Shown: positions 8,192-17,054 of the stretch, one piece after another
Position numbering within the stretch: the stretch's first letter is position 1
Layout of the letters: each line of letters opens with the position of its first letter
Virus record (IMG/VR): IMGVR_UViG_3300033149_003269
Span: 1-27,221 of that record
From: a virus
DNA length: 27,221 bases
Direction: 5' to 3' (one strand)
Translations under genes and position numbers: made by a program
Notes under the pieces: model-generated
Seen by the model: the letters and a program-made list of their open reading frames with translations, nothing else
The model's database searches: none
Told to the model about the DNA's origin: nothing

Positions 8192-8770
8192 CTACAATAT
8201 CAAAGGCAAAACAGTCGATAATGCGCTTAATAGATTACCAACCGACTGCCACCATTGACCAAGTCCTGCTTCAGCTTGCTGTCTTGCCGCCTGCTCCAGA
8301 TTGTATTGCTGTAATGTCAATTGTCGTTCAGCTCCAATGGTTGAAGGTAGTAAACTTAAAGCACTACTAAATAAAGACCCCTGCAATTTAGCTAACGCAT
8401 TTGCTATATCAGAAGCCGTCATAGCCGCAACATCACGAGCTACTTGTTTAGATAATCCGCCTTGCAAGATACCCTGTGCCGCCATTTTAGACATAGCTCT
8501 ATTCAAAAGATTTTGTCCTGCCGCTTGTGCCTGTCTCTGGATTGATTCAGCTAAAGCCTGATAACCTGCGGGCAATTGTCCCTGTGAAATTTGATTAAGT
8601 AAATTTAAGTAATTATTCCATTCTTGACTTCTAATGCTGGCAATATCTGGCGGTTGAATCGTATTGGTAGATGGTGTTAATTTAACAAATTGTTTGGCTA
8701 ATTGTTCTCTACCCAATTGCGTCAAGCCCAGAGCTGGTGAAAAAGCTCCTAATATTTTCCAAATATCCAT
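8192..8770 (-). CDS. Internal virion protein (gp14 position), Ala/Gln-rich
   Basis: 192 aa, start supported by AAGGAGGG. It is strongly Ala/Gln/Leu/Ser-rich (ESIQRQAQAAGQNLLNRAM, LEQAARQQAEAGLG), helical throughout, with no Cys. It ends in a hydrophobic segment (LLSALSTVLPLIL). Length and composition resemble T7 gp14 (196 aa) and the small DNA-ejection proteins of P22-like phages, which leave the virion and insert in the outer or inner membrane during DNA entry. There are 7 nt between its stop and the start of the 308-aa gene. The family is assigned by composition, size and position, not by a diagnostic motif. Confidence 0.6.
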   Translation of the reverse strand: MDIWKILGAFSPALGLTQLGREQLAKQFVKLTPSTNTIQPPDIASIRSQEWNNYLNLLNQISQGQLPAGYQALAESIQRQAQAAGQNLLNRAMSKMAAQGILQGGLSKQVARDVAAMTASDIANALAKLQGSLFSSALSLLPSTIGAERQLTLQQYNLEQAARQQAEAGLGQWWQSVGNLLSALSTVLPLIL

Positions 8771-8771
8771 T

Positions 8772-9215
8772 TTATCCCTCCTTGTTTCTTAAAATCCTAT
8801 ACACATACTTGATAGCAACTTCCCGTAATTTGTCAAAACCCTTAATCATCACAGTAATAATCTCGCCAATCGCATTGATGTTCATTTTATAATTCCCCTC
8901 CGACAGTTCGGCATAACCACCCAAAGTATTCTGTTCATTAACAACCGATACTGTCGGAGACCCCGTATAACTTAAATAAACCTGATTAGCCACTTTTTTA
9001 ATAACCCTATCTTCACCAATAAAGTCCACAAATACTTTACTTTCAGGGGTAGAACCATCATAATCTGTGCTACCCGTAAACACCTGAACCAATCGGTAAC
9101 TATTCTGTGGTGTAGTAAGTAATTTCTGGTTATCTGCATCGTAGTGTATAGCTACCGTATCCAAATCATGATATTCCCATCTTTTTTTATCCAAATCAAA
9201 CATCAATAACGCCAT
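8772..9215 (-). CDS. Small beta-rich tail-associated protein, unknown function
   Basis: 147 aa. The start has GGAGGTGAGGC just upstream and overlaps the end of the long nozzle-like gene by 13 nt, so it is probably translated with it. The first ~110 residues are beta-rich (KRWEYHDLDTVAIHYDADN, SYRLVQVFTG, VFVDFIGEDRVIKK). The last ~35 residues form a charged helix (IKGFDKLREVAIKYVYRILR). No family is recognised. It lies between the nozzle-like protein and the first internal virion protein, the same slot as the small T7 gp13, so a role in tail completion or in anchoring internal proteins is possible by position only. Confidence 0.65.
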   Translation of the reverse strand: MALLMFDLDKKRWEYHDLDTVAIHYDADNQKLLTTPQNSYRLVQVFTGSTDYDGSTPESKVFVDFIGEDRVIKKVANQVYLSYTGSPTVSVVNEQNTLGGYAELSEGNYKMNINAIGEIITVMIKGFDKLREVAIKYVYRILRNKEG

Positions 9216-12200
9216 GCCTCACCTCCACCGTAAGTAATGGGTGTAATAAAATGATACCCGTACAAATTGCCTACCGAATTATCATTCCATGTGGTTATCT
9301 GCTTCCATGTGGCATTAGAAGTATCATATTTATAAATATACCAATTAGAATCTGCATCATATCCCAATACCCAAATATCTTCATCATAATCAACTCCTAC
9401 TAATTTTATAGTATTCAATGTAGCAGGCACCGAAATAGTCTTCTTCAAACCACCATCTGCAAGCGAACGGAAGACGATATTGCTATTAGTATCTATATAA
9501 TACAGAGCGTTATTACTTATACCACAAATACCATAATCAAAATCTGAAACAGTCTGTATCCATGCAGTTGTACCATTAGATGCTTTTACTTTACATAATT
9601 TGTCATCACCAGAATCATAAATATAGAAATACCCCTTATAGAACATTACTCTTCGCACATTAGTAACGGGCAGAGTATATTCTGTATTGGTTTGTAAATC
9701 CACCAGAATATCAGTATCACCACTAATAAAATAACGCTCATTATGCAACCAAACAATACTGGGAGTTGTGCCAGAAAAACCAGCATAAGAGCCAACATTA
9801 ACTTCTTTTTCCAATACACCCGTTGTTTTATTAATTCCTTTTAACTTATTGTTACCATCATACACAGGATACCATAAATATTGACCATCTAAAAATACAG
9901 AGCTTGAATTTGCATTTCCAATACCTGCCCGATACGACCATAACAAATTACCATTGTAATCAAATTTGGCTATATCATTGGTGGTTGTAGAACCACTTCT
10001 ACTTCCTACTACATAAACCCCAGTCTCATCACTTGTTATAACTTTAGGACTGTCTATATCAGCATCGTTCAAATTCAATCTGGTAATCAAGCTATCGGTT
10101 TGTGTATTGTAAATAGTTAATTTGTAATTATTATATTCAGGGAAATAGACCCTAAAGAATCCAGGCTCTGGCAATGTAGATTCGGATAACCGATTACGAC
10201 ATGATAACACATAAAATTGTCCATATTCATCATTGTAAAAAGCACCAAACACTTCATCATTGTCCAAATCAGATAAAAGATTTTCCAATCCAATACCAAG
10301 CGGATATACAGCATAACCATTGAAAATAAATGCATTATCCCTATTCGCAAAGTAAATACCTTTCTCATTTGCCTTAACTGAATAAGGGAATATTTTACCT
10401 GCATTACCAGTTACTTTCTCTAATATTAATCCCAATGCCTCACGAGTGCCACTGGCATCAGGTGAAAAAGAAGGAAACTCTTTACGCAGTATCCAAATTT
10501 CACCATTCTCCTTAAAGATATATAAATTTCTACGCCATGATTTTAACGCCACAATGGGCGATCTGTCTCCAACTTCTAAATACCAATAAGTGGTGTCAAA
10601 GACTGATACATCTACATCTGACCAGTAAATCTTATTGTCTTGTGCCAACACTAACCTACCATAATGATATTCGCCCACATACGAATGGGGGGCGGAATCT
10701 GATGGTGGCAATAAGCCATTAGTAGATACAATATCGCCACTGGATGCGAAAGAGGAAATGGTCAAAATCTGTCCAGGCACAACCGCTGTGATTTCAGTTG
10801 CCATTCGCCATTCACCATCAGTATCATCCCAAATAATACCATAAAAATACAAATCGCCATCTTCTGGCACAAAAATATCAGCAGGTATCAATACTTTAAA
10901 ATCACCCGCAGTTGGGTCAACTGTTATCGCACTCGTCCAATCACCATAAATTGCATAAGTAGGGCTATTTGCCGTTCCTTCTATCACCCATACCAATCGC
11001 ATCCTGAAACTTTTATTATTGGAACCTGTCGGTGCCGTTCTCCATACTGATGGTTGTTCTTCTAAAGAAAGCGGCAAAACACCATAAGTTTGATGATATA
11101 ACAATGGGCGTTGGTCTTTTCTCAACAAAACCATACCTTTATGGGTAGACACAAAATCGCCACAAGAAATGGAATCATAATAATGATACAATACATTCAA
11201 ATTGCCATTGTAATCCTGTTTAATAACTTCTTTATCCAGATGCTGTAAAATTTCATCTTCATAAGCAACAATATTGAGTGTATTGATAGTCTCATAACTT
11301 GTGGGCAATGTAATAGTAGATGTATAAGTTACCGTAGTGGTATCATAATCATACTTATCCACTGTAAGGTCAAATAACAGAACATATAAATCTTTATTCA
11401 CTCTATCGGCAGTTATCTTTTCAGCACCGGTATTTGTCAATGTAACATTGGTTTCGCTTGCAGATGAACCATCCCAGCTTACTACCCGTATCGATTCCCC
11501 ATTGTTGGTATCTGTTCCTAATACATAGATATAATCCACGCTACCCGTAGGATTCTCTCCCCAAATAATATCAGTAGCTGAGAAATTGGAATAAGTAATA
11601 ATACTTGTAGTACTCCAAGAAGAACCATCATAAGTTACCAAATACAGATTATCCTGTGTGGTAACCCAGAAATAAGTAGTGGTACCAGATTGATAAGCAT
11701 CCACACTTCTTACACCACTGATACCCAATGTAGTCCATGATTCAAAAGCATACGAAGGCTCGCTTGCATCCCAGATAAATAGATTATCATCTGTCCAGAA
11801 TACTGCCTGTGAACTATATTCACTATTGGCTTTATCCCATACTTGTCTTACATCCTTAATAGTGCTGCCTACTAAATATCTATTGCCCGATACCAAATAA
11901 TATACTGTCTTTGTGTCAACATTACCCAAGAAATCTCGTGAACCACCCACTATATTCATAAACGGATATTCACGCCATCCATAATCATATAGAGAGAATG
12001 TGCTACCGTCATATTTAACTATTTTCCTGTTATCAGGATCAACAATATACAATGCCGTACCATCGTGGTCAATTCTGGTAACATCGGCAATGCTTGTATT
12101 TGCATATCTTGTATAACTTGCATCGGATACATAAGTAGAACCTGTCCTTTTTTCTAATGCGTCGTCAGGCGTAATCCTGACATTTTTAATAAATCTTATA

Positions 12201-12283
12201 GCTTTATCAGGTACACGCTCCGCATCTACAATTATTAGACCATCAGCAAAACTGCGTTTAGAAGCCAATTGCCATTTTTTCAT
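9203..12283 (-). CDS. Tail nozzle-like protein (gp12 position) with beta-propeller repeats
   Basis: 1026 aa; ATG overlaps the preceding stop (ATGA) and has GGGGA upstream. The N-terminus (DKAIRFIKNVRITPDDALEK, RTGST) resembles the start of podophage nozzle proteins, where an early segment describes parameters and an RxG motif. Residues ~570-665 contain the block common to such proteins: SPIVALKSWRRNLYIFKENG, then GKIFPYSVKANEKGIYFANR, then FIFNGYAVYPLG. Regions ~60-380 and ~720-1026 are made of short beta units; the C-terminal part has PQQ/propeller-like elements (FDYNGNLLWSY, INKTTGVLEKEV, KASNGTTAWIQ). T7 gp12 is 794 aa, so this protein is longer, mainly because of the C-terminal units. The position directly after the adaptors supports the nozzle call. 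I see no catalytic motif. Confidence 0.7.
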   Translation of the reverse strand: MKKWQLASKRSFADGLIIVDAERVPDKAIRFIKNVRITPDDALEKRTGSTYVSDASYTRYANTSIADVTRIDHDGTALYIVDPDNRKIVKYDGSTFSLYDYGWREYPFMNIVGGSRDFLGNVDTKTVYYLVSGNRYLVGSTIKDVRQVWDKANSEYSSQAVFWTDDNLFIWDASEPSYAFESWTTLGISGVRSVDAYQSGTTTYFWVTTQDNLYLVTYDGSSWSTTSIITYSNFSATDIIWGENPTGSVDYIYVLGTDTNNGESIRVVSWDGSSASETNVTLTNTGAEKITADRVNKDLYVLLFDLTVDKYDYDTTTVTYTSTITLPTSYETINTLNIVAYEDEILQHLDKEVIKQDYNGNLNVLYHYYDSISCGDFVSTHKGMVLLRKDQRPLLYHQTYGVLPLSLEEQPSVWRTAPTGSNNKSFRMRLVWVIEGTANSPTYAIYGDWTSAITVDPTAGDFKVLIPADIFVPEDGDLYFYGIIWDDTDGEWRMATEITAVVPGQILTISSFASSGDIVSTNGLLPPSDSAPHSYVGEYHYGRLVLAQDNKIYWSDVDVSVFDTTYWYLEVGDRSPIVALKSWRRNLYIFKENGEIWILRKEFPSFSPDASGTREALGLILEKVTGNAGKIFPYSVKANEKGIYFANRDNAFIFNGYAVYPLGIGLENLLSDLDNDEVFGAFYNDEYGQFYVLSCRNRLSESTLPEPGFFRVYFPEYNNYKLTIYNTQTDSLITRLNLNDADIDSPKVITSDETGVYVVGSRSGSTTTNDIAKFDYNGNLLWSYRAGIGNANSSSVFLDGQYLWYPVYDGNNKLKGINKTTGVLEKEVNVGSYAGFSGTTPSIVWLHNERYFISGDTDILVDLQTNTEYTLPVTNVRRVMFYKGYFYIYDSGDDKLCKVKASNGTTAWIQTVSDFDYGICGISNNALYYIDTNSNIVFRSLADGGLKKTISVPATLNTIKLVGVDYDEDIWVLGYDADSNWYIYKYDTSNATWKQITTWNDNSVGNLYGYHFITPITYGGGEAWRY

Positions 12284-12531
12284 AGACTTATCCCCGTTTC
12301 TGTTTCTATTTCATTTAATACCCAGTTAATCTGTTCCAAATCCCATTTGGTAATATATGGTAATCCCAAATCCAGCATTTCGTTCAAAATCATCAAAAGA
12401 TAATTAAACTGAACCACCTTATCCTCATCGGGAGCATTCTCATCAATAGGGAAATACCCCATATCCTGATGCATCAATATTCTATCCAAGTAGTTATTTA
12501 TCATACCGACATCAAGCTCTTTTAACTTCAT
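12280..12531 (-). CDS. Small hypothetical protein between adaptor and nozzle genes
   Basis: 83 aa when started at the ATG at 12531 (MKLKELDVGMINNYLD), which lies inside the end of the upstream adaptor-like gene (20-nt overlap) with GGGGA about nine bases upstream. A longer version from a GTG at 12597 would overlap the neighbour by 86 nt and add a very basic N-terminus that looks like out-of-frame sequence, so the short form is preferred. The protein is acidic and probably all-helical with a hydrophobic core (FNYLLMILNEMLDLGLP). Its stop overlaps the next start by 4 nt. No family is recognised; position suggests a connector or chaperone for tail assembly. Confidence 0.6.
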   Translation of the reverse strand: MKLKELDVGMINNYLDRILMHQDMGYFPIDENAPDEDKVVQFNYLLMILNEMLDLGLPYITKWDLEQINWVLNEIETETGISL

Positions 12532-13201
12532 TGACAGGTATCCCCGCTTTTTCAAGAGCCAGATTGTAATATTCCTGTGCCTTTTCTTCAAAGCCACTTT
12601 CTGCCCTCTTGACTATCAAATAGCAGGCATAATATTTGAGTGCCTCAAGCAATAGTTCTGGCAATTCAGGTGTAGAAGTGATATCAGAAGTCCCACTCCA
12701 CTCGGTAGGTTTCTTGAGATAATAGAGATAAACATCGTCTTTGGTAAGTGTAGATTGTATGGGTGGATAAATCTTACAGGAAGGATTATCATCGGAACGG
12801 AATAGCACGATATAGGGATTATAAACCGTTGGGCAACGATACGGACTGGAATACAATGTGCGGGCTTCGGATTCAGTAATTAAAGAAAATGACACCTGAT
12901 TGTTTCTCGCCTGTGTATCAGCTGTTACAGTATAGTCTCTCCACGCACCCAGATATTCAAGAAAATCGCTGGGCAATGTTACCGTATCTTCGTTTGGATT
13001 GGAAATATCCAGAATTTTACTCTCTTTGGATAAATAAGCGAGTATCAGGTCTTTGTGGATCCCCATTAAACCCAAACGGGCAACCTCTTTCTGTGCCTCA
13101 TTGATAGCATCAACAATTTCCTGTTCACTAATCCTCTCGTAGGTATCAGCACTTATATTCAATTCCTGTAAAATATCCTGATAGATTGCATAAAAAGTCA
13201 T
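12512..13201 (-). CDS. Head-tail adaptor-like protein (gp11 type), second copy
   Basis: 229 aa, ATG preceded by AGGAGAG and one base after the previous stop. Layout: N-terminal helices with an EQEIVDAINEAQKEVARLG segment, a central beta region (VTLPSDFLEYLGAW ... YNPYIVLF ... CKIYPP ... VYLYYLKKPTEWSG), then a C-terminal helix pair beginning at LPELLLEALKYYACYLIVKR. The motif order 'hydrophobic strand - IYPP - YYxKP - LPxxLxEALxYYA' is typical of podophage adaptor proteins (T7 gp11-type) that sit under the portal and receive the nozzle. The preceding gene has the same layout, so the phage appears to have two such proteins. Confidence 0.65.
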   Translation of the reverse strand: MTFYAIYQDILQELNISADTYERISEQEIVDAINEAQKEVARLGLMGIHKDLILAYLSKESKILDISNPNEDTVTLPSDFLEYLGAWRDYTVTADTQARNNQVSFSLITESEARTLYSSPYRCPTVYNPYIVLFRSDDNPSCKIYPPIQSTLTKDDVYLYYLKKPTEWSGTSDITSTPELPELLLEALKYYACYLIVKRAESGFEEKAQEYYNLALEKAGIPVNEVKRA

Positions 13202-13202
13202 C

Positions 13203-13952
13203 TCACTCTCCTATCTTTTTCCAGAAAGATTCAAAAGCACTTCTCATTTTGGGTTTATCAGCACTCTGATTAAGCTGTGAAATCACGGATTGACGAGCCA
13301 GATTGAGTTTGGTAAGCAAATCGGTTTTCAATTTTGTATCATTGTAATCAGCTAAATCATAGGCTACCTTGTAAGCGAGTATTGGTACATAAAAGTAAGG
13401 TATCACTATATGCTGTGAGTAATCGGTATCACCTATCTCACTAATTTCGTCCTCCACATAGAACAGATTTTCATAGAGAATATCACCAGCGGCGGTAGGA
13501 TTATCACCAGAGGAATCAGTAAACGATTCAAGAAGTGGCGGGAATTTAGAATAATGGTGTATCACAAGTGTGCCACTATCCTCTGGAGTTGGCCACAGAT
13601 ATAAATAATTCCTGTCTAACCAGTAATAAGTTGGTATCCCCGTTTTTATTGTTCTGGCATCTTGAACATATGTAACCCTATCAAGCTTATACTGTGTCTG
13701 ATCTTTCACCCAGTAAATTTCAATTATGTTTCCAATCCAGTATTTATGGTCTTTGTCCTGAAGTTCTATATCATCATCGTTGGCATTCACGGAAATCTCA
13801 AGTTTCTTGTAAAGAAAATGTTTGTTCGTGTTATAGATGATTCCCCTGAACCAATCCAGATTGTGATTGATATACATCAGGATTTTTGGATAAGGCAAAC
13901 GGGGATTATGTGTCTCCTCTCTTACCCAATCACATAAAGTTTTCAGTTTCAT
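13203..13952 (-). CDS. Head-tail adaptor-like protein (gp11 type), first copy
   Basis: 249 aa. The ATG overlaps the previous stop (ATGA) with AGAGAGG upstream. N-terminal helices (LPYPKILMYINHNLDWFRG) are followed by a beta domain with KYWIGNIIEIYWVKDQ, GIPTYYWLDRNYLYLWPTP and TLVIHHYSKFPPL, then a helical C-terminus starting at IPYFYVPILAYKVAYDLA. The 'GIPTYYWLDRNYLYLWPTP' block, i.e. GxPxxY then strand and PxP, is a hallmark I associate with phage adaptor proteins. It shares domain order with the following 229-aa product, though they are not close in sequence. Probably one of the two forms the dodecameric ring below the portal; which one does so cannot be said from sequence alone. Confidence 0.65.
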   Translation of the reverse strand: MKLKTLCDWVREETHNPRLPYPKILMYINHNLDWFRGIIYNTNKHFLYKKLEISVNANDDDIELQDKDHKYWIGNIIEIYWVKDQTQYKLDRVTYVQDARTIKTGIPTYYWLDRNYLYLWPTPEDSGTLVIHHYSKFPPLLESFTDSSGDNPTAAGDILYENLFYVEDEISEIGDTDYSQHIVIPYFYVPILAYKVAYDLADYNDTKLKTDLLTKLNLARQSVISQLNQSADKPKMRSAFESFWKKIGE

Positions 13953-14341
13953 ATCACATACAACCTCTCTTTAAGTTCACTCTTGACTACCCAATCTACA
14001 AAATCTTCTTCTTCTCTTTCCCTCCGTCTGCGGGCTTCATATTCGGCTTCATCTATTAGCCTGCCAATACCTCTGTCCTTCATCACAGAGCTATCATACC
14101 ACGCCTTTTGCAATTGAGCCTGAACATACATATAGCCAGGTTTCTCATCTCTGGATAACCGCATAAACGGTGTTAGATGGGTATCACTTACAAAAGCTAT
14201 GTGCCAAGTTCTCCAAGCACGGTCATATACCAGATACCAGCGTGGATGATACCTATGAAGCAAGCGTATCCAATCCTTATCCAAATCTATTATGAATCGG
14301 GAGGGGTGCGGAGACCCCTCCCAGACTCTATAATTAATCAT
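13949..14341 (-). CDS. Hypothetical protein following the capsid gene
   Basis: 130 aa. The ATG shares one base with the stop of the capsid gene (TGATG), so it is expressed with it. The N-terminal half is rich in Trp, His, Arg and Tyr (RLLHRYHPRWYLVYDRAWR, TWHIAFVSD); the C-terminal half is a highly charged helix (IDEAEYEARRRREREEEDF). The N-terminal pattern around 'HPRWYLVYDRAWRTWHI' resembles small phage proteins found near capsid genes, but I cannot name a family. No Cys and no membrane segment are seen. A capsid-connected or assembly role is inferred from gene order only. Confidence 0.7.
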   Translation of the reverse strand: MINYRVWEGSPHPSRFIIDLDKDWIRLLHRYHPRWYLVYDRAWRTWHIAFVSDTHLTPFMRLSRDEKPGYMYVQAQLQKAWYDSSVMKDRGIGRLIDEAEYEARRRREREEEDFVDWVVKSELKERLYVI

Positions 14342-15612
14342 CAGCTGAAGTCGAAGTCGTTTGCCATCTTGATTATCTTACCTTGTACGGGCGGGAGCGA
14401 GCAGGCGAACTGACCTGTGTAGGTGAGGACAGCTCTCAGCACCTGTGGAGTGGAGAGGGAATCGGGATGCAGTATCTCACCACCGAGTTTCATCCATTCG
14501 GGTTTCTTGGCGTATTTGAACTCAAGATAATCGAAGTGAGGCAGATAGAGAACACCAGGAGGAACAAGGGGATCGTAGTAAACATCTACACCATCAACTG
14601 TGATGTAGAAATTCCCGTAGTCGAGGTCTTTCTTAGTAGCGGAGCTTATCTGATAGGTTACGGAGTCAATTATGTCAGCTTCGAGTTTTTCGAGCTGTTT
14701 CCTTGTGGTGAAGGCAACATTGTATTTGGTCACATCCACATCGTAGGGAAGGTTCTCTATTTCATAGAGCAGGTCTCTTATCTTCTGAACTGTAAGGTTA
14801 GCACTTCCACCAGCATCCACAACGGTTCCATTCCAGAAAGCATTGGAAGAAGAATCTATGTTATGGAGTGTTCTGCTTGTGCTGGCTATGAATCCGAAGG
14901 AGTTTACAGTTTTGCCATACATACCCTGGGCATAAATATTTACATCAGCACTTGCGGTAATAGAAATGTTAGAGCCTATGGCGGCAAGTGTTACGGTCTT
15001 TCTATCGCTGTTAATTCCAGTTACAATAGCGGTTCCCTTCTTTGTGGAACCCTCGTAGAGGTCAACCACCATACCTATTCTGAGGAACCAAGCACCATAG
15101 GAAGGGGTAGAACCAGTAGGTGTAGCATTGAGAGCTATTGAAGTTCCACTTGTGGATATTGTGGTTCCAGAACCACCATCAGTATAGGTAGCAAGCACAT
15201 TATTGGTAGCAGGCAGATACCAATGGAACTTAATGTGTTTTACAAGATTTTCGGATACATCGGTATAGAGCTTGGCGGCAAGAGCCTTAATGGATTCAGG
15301 GCTGGCACTTCTGTCTATCGCTTTCTTTGTGATTTTCTGGAAGGCTATGATGTCCACCATGGAGTCATAGGGCTGTATCATTGATGGAGTGCTGGAATAT
15401 CCTATCTGGTCAGTCAGCGAGTCCATATCGTACCCCTGGAAGCCACCACCCTTTGCATACTCAACAGTCACATAGAATTTCTCATTGTCCTTCTTCTGGA
15501 CGATACCAGAGAAGAACTTGTTGTCCTTCTTGAATTTCACTTCTACCATATCAGGTAGCTTTTTCAGAAGAACATCAAGATAATTCGCCATTTGAATGAC
15601 TGTGTTAGCCAT
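14341..15612 (-). CDS. Major capsid protein, HK97-like fold inferred
   Basis: 423 aa, with a strong AAAAGGAGG site upstream. It follows portal and scaffold, as a podophage capsid gene should. Sequence pattern: N-terminal arm with IQPYDSMVDIIAFQKITKKA and a long helix ending in KHIKFHWYLPATN (~100-137); a beta-rich inserted segment at ~140-232 (TTISTSGTSIALN, AWFLRIGMVVDLYEG, KTVTLAAIGSNISI); then VQKIRDLLYEIENLPYD helix, TRKQLEKLE, and GVDVYYDPLVPPGVLYLP near the C-terminus. The insertion and the 'DxYxDPLVPPGVLYL' end pattern are commonly seen in HK97-fold coat proteins. No protease gene is visible nearby, so maturation probably depends on the separate scaffold. The HK97 fold is an inference from pattern and position. 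Confidence 0.85.
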   Translation of the reverse strand: MANTVIQMANYLDVLLKKLPDMVEVKFKKDNKFFSGIVQKKDNEKFYVTVEYAKGGGFQGYDMDSLTDQIGYSSTPSMIQPYDSMVDIIAFQKITKKAIDRSASPESIKALAAKLYTDVSENLVKHIKFHWYLPATNNVLATYTDGGSGTTISTSGTSIALNATPTGSTPSYGAWFLRIGMVVDLYEGSTKKGTAIVTGINSDRKTVTLAAIGSNISITASADVNIYAQGMYGKTVNSFGFIASTSRTLHNIDSSSNAFWNGTVVDAGGSANLTVQKIRDLLYEIENLPYDVDVTKYNVAFTTRKQLEKLEADIIDSVTYQISSATKKDLDYGNFYITVDGVDVYYDPLVPPGVLYLPHFDYLEFKYAKKPEWMKLGGEILHPDSLSTPQVLRAVLTYTGQFACSLPPVQGKIIKMANDFDFS

Positions 15613-15633
15613 TTTAATTTACCTCCTTTTGTT

Positions 15634-16779
15634 TTAATCTAAGAATTTAATTAAGTCTTCAGGTTTCTCCTTACCCGTCAACTTTACGGGTTGCTGAGGT
15701 TGTCCAACTCCACCCTGTCCCGTTGAAGCTTCCATATTCCCTTTCTTCACTTTCTCTATGTATTCTTCCACCGCCTGCTTTTTCGCCTGCTCTATGAAAT
15801 CGGGATATTTCTGCACTATCTGTTTAAATACCTGTTCTGCTTTCTGCTTATCATTTAACATAGCAGGGAATTTCTTCTCCACCACCTTATTCAAAGCCTC
15901 ATCTATCGTCTTCACTATCTCATCCCAGATGAGTGGCAACTGATCTTCAGTTATCTCCTTTCCAGCGGCTTGTGCGGCGGCTCTCACGGCAGTCTCCAAA
16001 TTGGCAAGAAACAGAGTCCCTATCTGTCTATCCCCAGTAGCTTCATTGAGCAATCTAATAGGTTCAGCTTCAAGATATTCCTGCAACTTGAACTGCATAA
16101 GTTCTGATTTGGCTCTCTGTAATTCTCTTTCCACCTCGTCTTTCTTGCGCTTTGCTTCTTTTAGAACATCCTGATAGATACGATTAAGGGTAGCCGCATC
16201 ACCGTATTCCAGATTCTCAAGGTCTTCTTCAGTAAGTGTAATACCGTATTCGCTTGCCAGCTTCTGCACTTCATCTTTACCCATCTGAATACGGGTAGCA
16301 ATATCCAATAGCTTATCTCCGATTTCCGCTTTCTTTTTCTCCAATTCCTGTATCTTCATCTCCGCCTGCTTCTTCAACATTGCCGCTTGCTGAAACTTCT
16401 CATCGCTCGCCAATCCTTTCTGCACCAATTCCTGCATATCCTTGAATTCACGGACAGGGTGTCCATCAACCTCAAACACAACCCTACCATCACTATACCG
16501 TTTTACTACCCCCTCCCTACCATATACCTTTGCGGGAAACTCCTCTACAATTTCTGGGGTAGAGGGTTTTTCTTCACCCTCGCCCTCCTTTTGTTCTTCT
16601 TCGGGAGTTTCCTCGCCTTCGGAGGGAGTTTCTTCGGTCTGTGTGGCTTGTTCTTCTTTCACTTCTTCCTCTGGCTTCATCCCTTCTTTAGGGGTAGAAG
16701 CCTCATCCTCTACCACTTCATCAAGGGCAGAGATTAAATCTTCAGGTGAATAATCTTTCTTTTCCTTGTCATCAGCCAT
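15634..16779 (-). CDS. Capsid scaffolding protein
   Basis: 381 aa, GAGGAGG site upstream; 21 nt separate it from the capsid gene. The N-terminal ~85 residues are extremely acidic and Glu/Thr/Pro-rich (EEETPEEEQKEGEGEEKPS split by short turns); residues ~125-245 form a long Lys/Glu coiled coil (QQAAMLKKQAEMKIQELEKK); a helical region follows and a Gly/Gln-rich hinge (GQGGVGQPQQP) precedes the last helix. Position between portal and capsid and this composition are typical of scaffolds, which fill the procapsid and leave before packaging. PEDLIxxLD occurs at residues 12-20 and again as the very last nine residues (373-381), possibly a duplicated docking motif. Confidence 0.85.
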   Translation of the reverse strand: MADDKEKKDYSPEDLISALDEVVEDEASTPKEGMKPEEEVKEEQATQTEETPSEGEETPEEEQKEGEGEEKPSTPEIVEEFPAKVYGREGVVKRYSDGRVVFEVDGHPVREFKDMQELVQKGLASDEKFQQAAMLKKQAEMKIQELEKKKAEIGDKLLDIATRIQMGKDEVQKLASEYGITLTEEDLENLEYGDAATLNRIYQDVLKEAKRKKDEVERELQRAKSELMQFKLQEYLEAEPIRLLNEATGDRQIGTLFLANLETAVRAAAQAAGKEITEDQLPLIWDEIVKTIDEALNKVVEKKFPAMLNDKQKAEQVFKQIVQKYPDFIEQAKKQAVEEYIEKVKKGNMEASTGQGGVGQPQQPVKLTGKEKPEDLIKFLD

Positions 16780-16781
16780 AA

Positions 16782-17051
16782 TTATTTCCTCCTCTTGCTT
16801 TTAGCTTTTGGCTTTTCTTTTACCACTTCATCCTTCACTTCCTCTACGGGTTCGGATTCGTAGTCTATACTAACCCTATCAAACCCAAATACAAACTCAT
16901 ATTTACCTGGTCTTGAAGATACCACACTTATGAGTTCGCAGATGTTAAAGCCATTAGCTTGCATAAAGTTTTCAGCTTTCTCATGCACGCTTTTCCACAT
17001 ATCTTCAGTAATCTCTCTACCTACTTCCAGAAAAGATTTATAGACTCCCAT
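16782..17051 (-). CDS. Small hypothetical protein with basic tail
   Basis: 89 aa with an AAGGAGG site upstream. The first ~60 residues look like a small alpha/beta domain (MWKSVHEKAENFMQANGFN, then KYEFVFGFDRVSIDY). The last ~25 residues are charged, first acidic (EPVEEVKDEVVKEK) then strongly basic (KAKSKRRK). It is two bases from the scaffold start. No family is recognised. Along with the two basic proteins upstream it forms a trio of small genes between portal and scaffold that are likely co-expressed with virion assembly proteins. Confidence 0.7.
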   Translation of the reverse strand: MGVYKSFLEVGREITEDMWKSVHEKAENFMQANGFNICELISVVSSRPGKYEFVFGFDRVSIDYESEPVEEVKDEVVKEKPKAKSKRRK

Positions 17052-17054
17052 AAC

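Noticed and set aside
10117-10404. Minus-strand 95-codon frame nested in the nozzle gene
   Set aside because: No ribosome site; Met/Leu/Ile-rich composition is what an out-of-frame reading of AT-rich DNA gives.
12280-12597. Longer GTG-started version of the small gene before the nozzle
   Set aside because: It overlaps the adaptor gene by 86 nt and its extra residues are out-of-frame-like; the ATG at 12531 gives a compact overlap.
14383-15141. Long plus-strand open frame (252 codons) opposite the capsid gene
   Set aside because: It is fully antisense to the major capsid gene, has no ribosome site and a Cys/Gly/Tyr-rich composition typical of a reverse-strand shadow.
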